From Verrucomicrobiia bacterium (GTDB lineage: Bacteria; Verrucomicrobiota; Verrucomicrobiia; Limisphaerales; JADLHS01): a DNA stretch of 64,000 bases. Position numbers and translations under genes: made by a program. The stretch covers positions 2,087,360-2,151,359 of the forward strand of contig JAMLJH010000001.1 of NCBI GenBank assembly GCA_023953615.1. The letters run 5' to 3'. The notes beneath the pieces are model-generated. The model saw nothing but the letters and a program-made list of their open reading frames with translations. It was not told the origin of the DNA and searched no databases. Positions 61,101 through 64,000 of the stretch are shown here, piece after piece; position 1 is the stretch's first letter, and each line of letters opens with the position of its first letter.

Positions 61101-61170
61101 CGGCCAGCGCCAGCAGCGCGATTCCGCAAGTTGGGAGCGACGGGAGTTGGGTGACGATAATGTTTTTCAT
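58108..61170 (-). CDS. Large secreted beta-propeller protein with 13 repeats
   Basis: A 1020-residue exported protein. The signal peptide is at residues ~10-36 (PTCGIALLALAATALPLPQPAVAVE). After an N-terminal domain of ~290 residues come about 13 repeats near 45 residues each, of the form NHIAKWSGNSWSALGxG, then VxALAVxGDDLYVGGDFxxAGG. They resemble delta-60/Kelch-like propeller repeats. The last ~55 residues hold LTLSWDDPTFRLQSAPEASG and end in EPRRFFRLNAP, resembling the end of the protein at 9480-11888. ATG 61170 is preferred over the longer frame. No catalytic motif is present; a binding or surface role is an inference. Confidence 0.85.
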   Translation of the reverse strand: MKNIIVTQLPSLPTCGIALLALAATALPLPQPAVAVEARPVAKTIPWDQIGTKATAEYQGNGLTVTAAENGARLRCAFQRLEAEATSAGLWLTSTVNDSTQDRFRVLATAIGRTDASENSKANRFQFGRANFCNAECQLPTAGSVTTDGPIVKFTRPGLIEEYSVSMDGVRQDFVVLERPFPVNPITAGAGELRLDLAVSGATAQRTPTGVQLVLTASGRKIAYNRLRVTDATGKELPARMEVRSATPREASDSSSSLVLLVNDAGAAYPIRIDPTFSDANWISLGALPGTDAQVNAVAVDDNGDLFIGGSFQIVGNVIANGIAKWDGVAWHSLGGGVGGSEPVVWTLLLVNGDLYAGGEFTTVSNSQGTPITVNRIAKWDGTTWSALGAGVNSDVYDYPAVYALAMLHGDLYVGGGFSSAGGVTANHIAKWSGNSWSALSAEVDDWVASFAVIGNDLYAGGWFTTAGAVEANYIAKWNGSSWSALGEGMSDVVIALTASGNTLYAGGYFQMAGETEVNYVAAWDGNDWTSLGAGTDDAVQALAVSGDDLYVGGDFRAAGGQEANRIAKWDGTTWSALDTGANYSVYALALSENEVYAGGDFTSMGGNAANHFAKWNGSAWSSLNLGVNHPVNALAVLGDQVFIGDVFSENAASRHTNTNVAQRIIGWDTGNWQKLGSGLAYEFDYPSVYALAVAGDNLYVGGEFSMAGGVPAANIAKWNGTSWSALGTGLNGRVYSLLADGDELYAGGDFWKAGELEVNYIARWDGDSWNALGTGMDDRVRAMVTLGGNLYAGGEFWAAGGVTVHYIAQWNGTNWSALASGTEAPVRALAVFKSELIVGGTFSEASGVVANHIAKWSGGNWSQLGAGMNNWVNALAASGRDLFAGGDFTEAGGSSANHLAHWDGNSWSAIGSGVGGLQNPTVNALVLAGTNLYVGGEFMIAGGAASPFVAAVTVPTVAAPIPLHWQLNGSALTLSWDDPTFRLQSAPEASGVYTNLPGANSPHTINLTEPRRFFRLNAP

Positions 61171-61321
61171 AATGCTCTTATGGTTCGGTGACCGCATTTG
61201 GTTTTTCGCGGAAGAGATGCGTCGTTTATAGCGCAATTGACCGGGGAGGCCAGTAAAATTTTTAGCGAGCGCAAGCGGATGAATGATTTGATTGTGATTT
61301 GAGCGCGTGGTGACGGAAGCG

Positions 61322-61699
61322 TCAACCTTCCAATAGCGCCACAGCGGTCGCGTAATTGTGCGTGTGACTCAGTGTGATCAACAATTGTCTGGCGTGGCGC
61401 GTGGTGAACAGCGTTTGGCCGCCTCCGTGCAGAACGATGAACGGCTCGCCGGAATCCTTCCGGCAAACCTGCATGTCCAGCCAGCCAAGCTGCGCGCCGA
61501 TTCCGGTGCCAAACGCCTTGGCGATGGCTTCCTTGGCGGCAAAGCGCACGGCAATGTGCGGCGCGGGATTTTTATAGCCGTTGCAATACGCGATCTCTTC
61601 CGGTCGCAAAATGCGTTGCAGAAAGCTGTCGCCGAAGCGTTCGAGCGCCGCGCGGATGCGCTCCACTTCGGTGATGTCCGTCCCGATGCCAAGAATCAT
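61322..61699 (-). CDS. acpS: Holo-[acyl-carrier-protein] synthase
   Basis: A 125-residue phosphopantetheinyl transferase that moves the phosphopantetheine arm of CoA onto ACP. The two Mg-binding motifs are present: GIGTDITEVERI with D8 and VRFAAKEAIAKAFGTGI with E57. The end TLSHTHNYATAVALLEG is also typical. pdxJ lies upstream on the same strand, as in E. coli, but here a gene on the opposite strand (acpH) has come between them. Length and start are normal. Confidence 0.97.
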   Translation of the reverse strand: MILGIGTDITEVERIRAALERFGDSFLQRILRPEEIAYCNGYKNPAPHIAVRFAAKEAIAKAFGTGIGAQLGWLDMQVCRKDSGEPFIVLHGGGQTLFTTRHARQLLITLSHTHNYATAVALLEG

Positions 61700-61795
61700 G
61701 CTGGCAGTATTGTGCGGGTGCGCGCTTGACGGGCAAGCAAACTTAACCTACTTGCAGCAGATGCGGTTTTCCAATCATTGCCCGGAGGCAGCGCC

Positions 61796-62410
61796 TTGAA
61801 CTGGCTGGCTCACGCCTTCCTTTCGGAGCCGACGCCGGCGTTCCGACTCGGAAATTTGCTGCCCGATTTTCTGAACGCCACCGAATTGGCGGCGCTTGAT
61901 CCACGGTTTCAATCGGGCATTGCGCGTCATCGCTGGATTGATGGCTTTACCGATCGTCATCCCGTCGTTCGCGCCAGTGTGCAACGCTTTTTACCGCCGT
62001 ACCGCCGCGTGGCACCGGTGTTGGTGGATGTGTTCTACGACCATTTTCTTTCGGCAAGCTGGCCGCAGTATTCCCGGCAGCCTTTGTCGGCATTCGTGAG
62101 TGAGGTTTACCAAAGCTTCGCGCCGCATCAAATGCACCTGCCGGAATGGTTTGGTCCGGTTTGGCGTCAGATGCAAGTCGAGGATTGGCTGGGATCGTAT
62201 CAGGATTTCGCCGGACTGGAACGCACGCTGGGGCGAATGGAGCGACGCTTTCGCCGGCGCGTGGATTTGGTTGGCGGTTTGGCGGAACTGAAACGGCATT
62301 ACGCCGCATTGCAAACCGACTTCCAACAATTCTTTCCCGAACTGCTGGCGGCCCTGCCTGACGCCGGGGTCAGCCGCGGTAATTTTGCAGCAACGCCAGC
62401 ATCTCCTTGA
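61796..62410 (+). CDS. ACP phosphodiesterase (AcpH type)
   Basis: A 204-residue protein starting NWLAHAFLSEPTPAFRLGNLLPDFL, the usual AcpH start, followed by GIARHRWIDGFTDRHPVVRASVQRFLPPYRR and VLVDVFYDHFLSASWPQYS, which carry the conserved His and Asp residues of the HD-like metal site. The family removes the 4'-phosphopantetheine arm from holo-ACP, the reverse of AcpS. Start TTG 61796 has GGAGG 7 bases upstream; the longer frame from TTG 61778 is less likely. It diverges from acpS, and its 3' end overlaps the pdxJ 3' end by 41 bp. Confidence 0.9.
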   Translation: MNWLAHAFLSEPTPAFRLGNLLPDFLNATELAALDPRFQSGIARHRWIDGFTDRHPVVRASVQRFLPPYRRVAPVLVDVFYDHFLSASWPQYSRQPLSAFVSEVYQSFAPHQMHLPEWFGPVWRQMQVEDWLGSYQDFAGLERTLGRMERRFRRRVDLVGGLAELKRHYAALQTDFQQFFPELLAALPDAGVSRGNFAATPASP

Positions 62411-63110
62411 CCGCGACGGTCAGCCCCGCGAAGACCGCGCGGCTGATGATGCTGTGGCCAATGTTCAATTCCACCAGATGCGGAACCTGATGGATGACCG
62501 ACAGGTTCTCGTAGTTCAGACCGTGTCCGGCGTTGACTTGCAATCCGAGCGCGTGCGCCTGGCGCGCCCCGTTGATCAAGCGCCGCAATTCCACCGCGCA
62601 CCGGGCGGGATCATGAAAAGTTTCGGCAAACTGGCCCGTGTGGAGCTCGATGAATTGCGTGCCGGTGCGGGCGGCGGCGGCAATTTGATTTTCATCCGGG
62701 GCGATGAACAAACTCACCTCGATGTTGGCGTCGTTCATGCGTTGCCGCGTTTCGGTGAGGGCCGCTTCGTGGCCCGCGACATCCAGTCCGCCTTCGGTGG
62801 TGACCTCCTGACGACGCTCGGGCACGAGGCAAACGATGTCCGGTCGCAGTTCGATGGCGAGGCGGACAATTTCCGGCACGTTCGCCATTTCGAGATTCAA
62901 GCGGGTGGAAATGGTTTCGCGCAGTTTCCACACGTCGCGATCCTGGATGTGCCGCCGGTCTTCGCGCAAATGCGCGGTGATGCCCTGCGCGCCCGCCGCT
63001 TCGCAAACATGTGCCGCTTCCACCGGCGAAGGCTCGCCTTCCGTTCGACCGCGATAACGCGCTTCGCGGAGCGTGGCGGTGTGATCAATGTTGACTCCGA
63101 GTTTTAACAC
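62370..63110 (-). CDS. pdxJ: Pyridoxine 5'-phosphate synthase PdxJ
   Basis: A 246-residue TIM-barrel enzyme that makes pyridoxine phosphate from 1-deoxyxylulose phosphate and 3-amino-1-hydroxyacetone phosphate. Motifs: LGVNIDHTATLREAR, AQGITAHLREDRRHIQDRDV, LNLEMANVPEIV, IELHTGQFAE and VNAGHGLNYENL, which bear the catalytic His and Glu residues. The start GTG 63110 gives the normal family N-terminus, and the longer frame is rejected. The 3' end is antisense to acpH by 41 bp. Confidence 0.96.
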   Translation of the reverse strand: MLKLGVNIDHTATLREARYRGRTEGEPSPVEAAHVCEAAGAQGITAHLREDRRHIQDRDVWKLRETISTRLNLEMANVPEIVRLAIELRPDIVCLVPERRQEVTTEGGLDVAGHEAALTETRQRMNDANIEVSLFIAPDENQIAAAARTGTQFIELHTGQFAETFHDPARCAVELRRLINGARQAHALGLQVNAGHGLNYENLSVIHQVPHLVELNIGHSIISRAVFAGLTVAVKEMLALLQNYRG

Positions 63111-63203
63111 GTATGGCAGTGTGGGACACGCCGCGGGGGATGCAAATGAGAAATGCGCCCGATTCTGTGCGTGCCAGGGCCTGGGGCGGTGGGCTAGCTT
63201 CGC

Positions 63204-64000
63204 ATGGTGAAAATTCTTTTCATTGGAGACATCGTGGGCGAGCCCGGCCGCCGTGCCGTGCAGACTTTGCTGCCCAAGCTGCGGGAAGAACACGCGGTGG
63301 ATTTTGTGATCGCCAACGGTGAAAATTCCGCCGGCGGCAATGGAATTACCCCGCGCCTCGCCACGGAATTGTTTGGCGCGGGCATTGACGTCATTACGAG
63401 CGGCGACCATTTATGGGATCAGAAGGAAGTGTTGGAATTGTTGAACTCGGAACCGCGTTTCCTGCGACCGATCAATTATCCCGAACACACGCCGGGGCAG
63501 GGCGCGGGGATTTTCGACATCAAGCGAGCGCGATCGGATGCCGCCGGTCCAATTCGAGTGGCAGTGCTGAATGCGCAAGGTCGCGTGTTCATGGCCGCGC
63601 TGGAAAATCCGTTCAGCGTGGTGCCGCCGGTGATTGCGCGGCTCCGATCCGAGACGAAAATCATCTTCGTGGATTTTCATGCCGAGGCGACCTCGGAGAA
63701 AATCGCTTTGGCACGCCTGTTGGATGGCACGGTTAGCGCCGTTGTGGGGACGCATACGCATGTGCAGACCGCCGATGAGCAGATTTTTCCGGGCGGCACC
63801 GCTTACCTTAGCGACGCTGGTTTTACTGGTCCGCATGAGAGTGTGTTGGGTCGGGAGATAGAGCCAGTCATCAAACGCTTCGTCACCAACATGCCGCAGC
63901 GGTTTGAAGTGGCGAAGCACCGGATTCTGCTCCACGGCGCGCTGGTTACGATTGATGCCGCTACCGGTCACGCCCGCCAAATCCAGCGCATTTCTGAAGC
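63204..64000 (+). CDS. YmdB/TIGR00282-type metallophosphoesterase, 3' end missing
   Basis: About 265 codons without a stop, running off the right edge. KILFIGDIVGEPGRRAVQTLLP begins the fold with the first metal Asp; IANGENSAGGNGIT, TSGDHLWDQKEVL, FVDFHAEATSEKIALA and VVGTHTHVQTADEQIFPGGTAYLSDAGFTGP complete the dinuclear metal site in the usual order. Family members such as YmdB of B. subtilis hydrolyse 2',3'-cyclic nucleotides and affect biofilm and motility choice. The family length is about 260-280, so only a few residues are missing. ATG 63204 is divergent from pdxJ with 93 bp between. Confidence 0.93.
   Translation, partial: MVKILFIGDIVGEPGRRAVQTLLPKLREEHAVDFVIANGENSAGGNGITPRLATELFGAGIDVITSGDHLWDQKEVLELLNSEPRFLRPINYPEHTPGQGAGIFDIKRARSDAAGPIRVAVLNAQGRVFMAALENPFSVVPPVIARLRSETKIIFVDFHAEATSEKIALARLLDGTVSAVVGTHTHVQTADEQIFPGGTAYLSDAGFTGPHESVLGREIEPVIKRFVTNMPQRFEVAKHRILLHGALVTIDAATGHARQIQRISE

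Overview
The window looks like part of the chromosome of a free-living Gram-negative member of the PVC group, most likely Verrucomicrobiota close to Pedosphaera/Limisphaerales. This rests on gene content, not on a marker-gene tree. The pointers are PEP-CTERM proteins with autotransporter-type beta-strand repeats, pseudopilin-like proteins carrying the H-X9-DG motif, large secreted beta-propeller proteins ending in a short Phe-Arg-Leu tail, an outer-membrane BamA, and mini-palindromic repeats in the intergenic DNA. GC content is moderately high, and TTG and GTG starts are common.

Layout. 1-5.3 kb: lysine/diaminopimelate genes (dapA end, dapB), folK, an MFS transporter and two NarL/LuxR-type response regulators with no kinase beside them. 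5.4-12.6 kb: dnaB, bamA, a secreted SBBP-type propeller protein and an OmpH/Skp chaperone. 12.6-15.9 kb: an aldo/keto reductase, a sugar nucleotidyltransferase, a small tyrosine-phosphatase-like protein and an HU protein. 16.0-21.7 kb: nuoA-nuoB, two unrelated genes, nuoC-nuoD, then a HEAT-repeat protein. 21.8-26.9 kb: a response regulator with DUF4388 and roadblock-like parts plus a small partner, an iron alcohol dehydrogenase, a large protein with a GspG-like tail, and a lipoate ligase. 27.2-32.2 kb: two alkaline-phosphatase-superfamily proteins and two pseudopilin-like proteins. 32.2-38.8 kb: a complete TetR-controlled RND efflux operon (pump, adaptor, outer-membrane channel) with matching operator palindromes. 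38.9-41.8 kb: an ECF sigma factor, a membrane anti-sigma candidate and a large membrane protein with the same GspG-like tail. 41.8-44.6 kb: a repeat-rich gap, tRNA-Arg(CCG), rpoZ, smpB and purSQ. 44.8-53.7 kb: two PEP-CTERM proteins, a XerC/D-like recombinase, topoisomerase III and a double-VWA membrane protein. 53.8-64 kb: a type IIG-like restriction-modification enzyme, a cluster of mini-hairpins, a lipoprotein, a 13-repeat propeller protein, acpS, acpH, pdxJ and a YmdB-type phosphodiesterase that runs off the end.

How the genes fit together. Several housekeeping blocks are conserved clusters that have been interrupted: bamA/skp by a propeller protein, nuoB/nuoC by a zinc-ribbon protein and a membrane protein, and pdxJ/acpS by an oppositely oriented acpH. 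The accessory theme is cell-envelope export: GspG-like tails, pseudopilin-like proteins, a shared Phe-Arg-Leu tail on propeller proteins, and PEP-CTERM sorting. I found no CRISPR array, complete transposon, prophage or multi-gene defence island. All family assignments come from reading motifs, without any database search.
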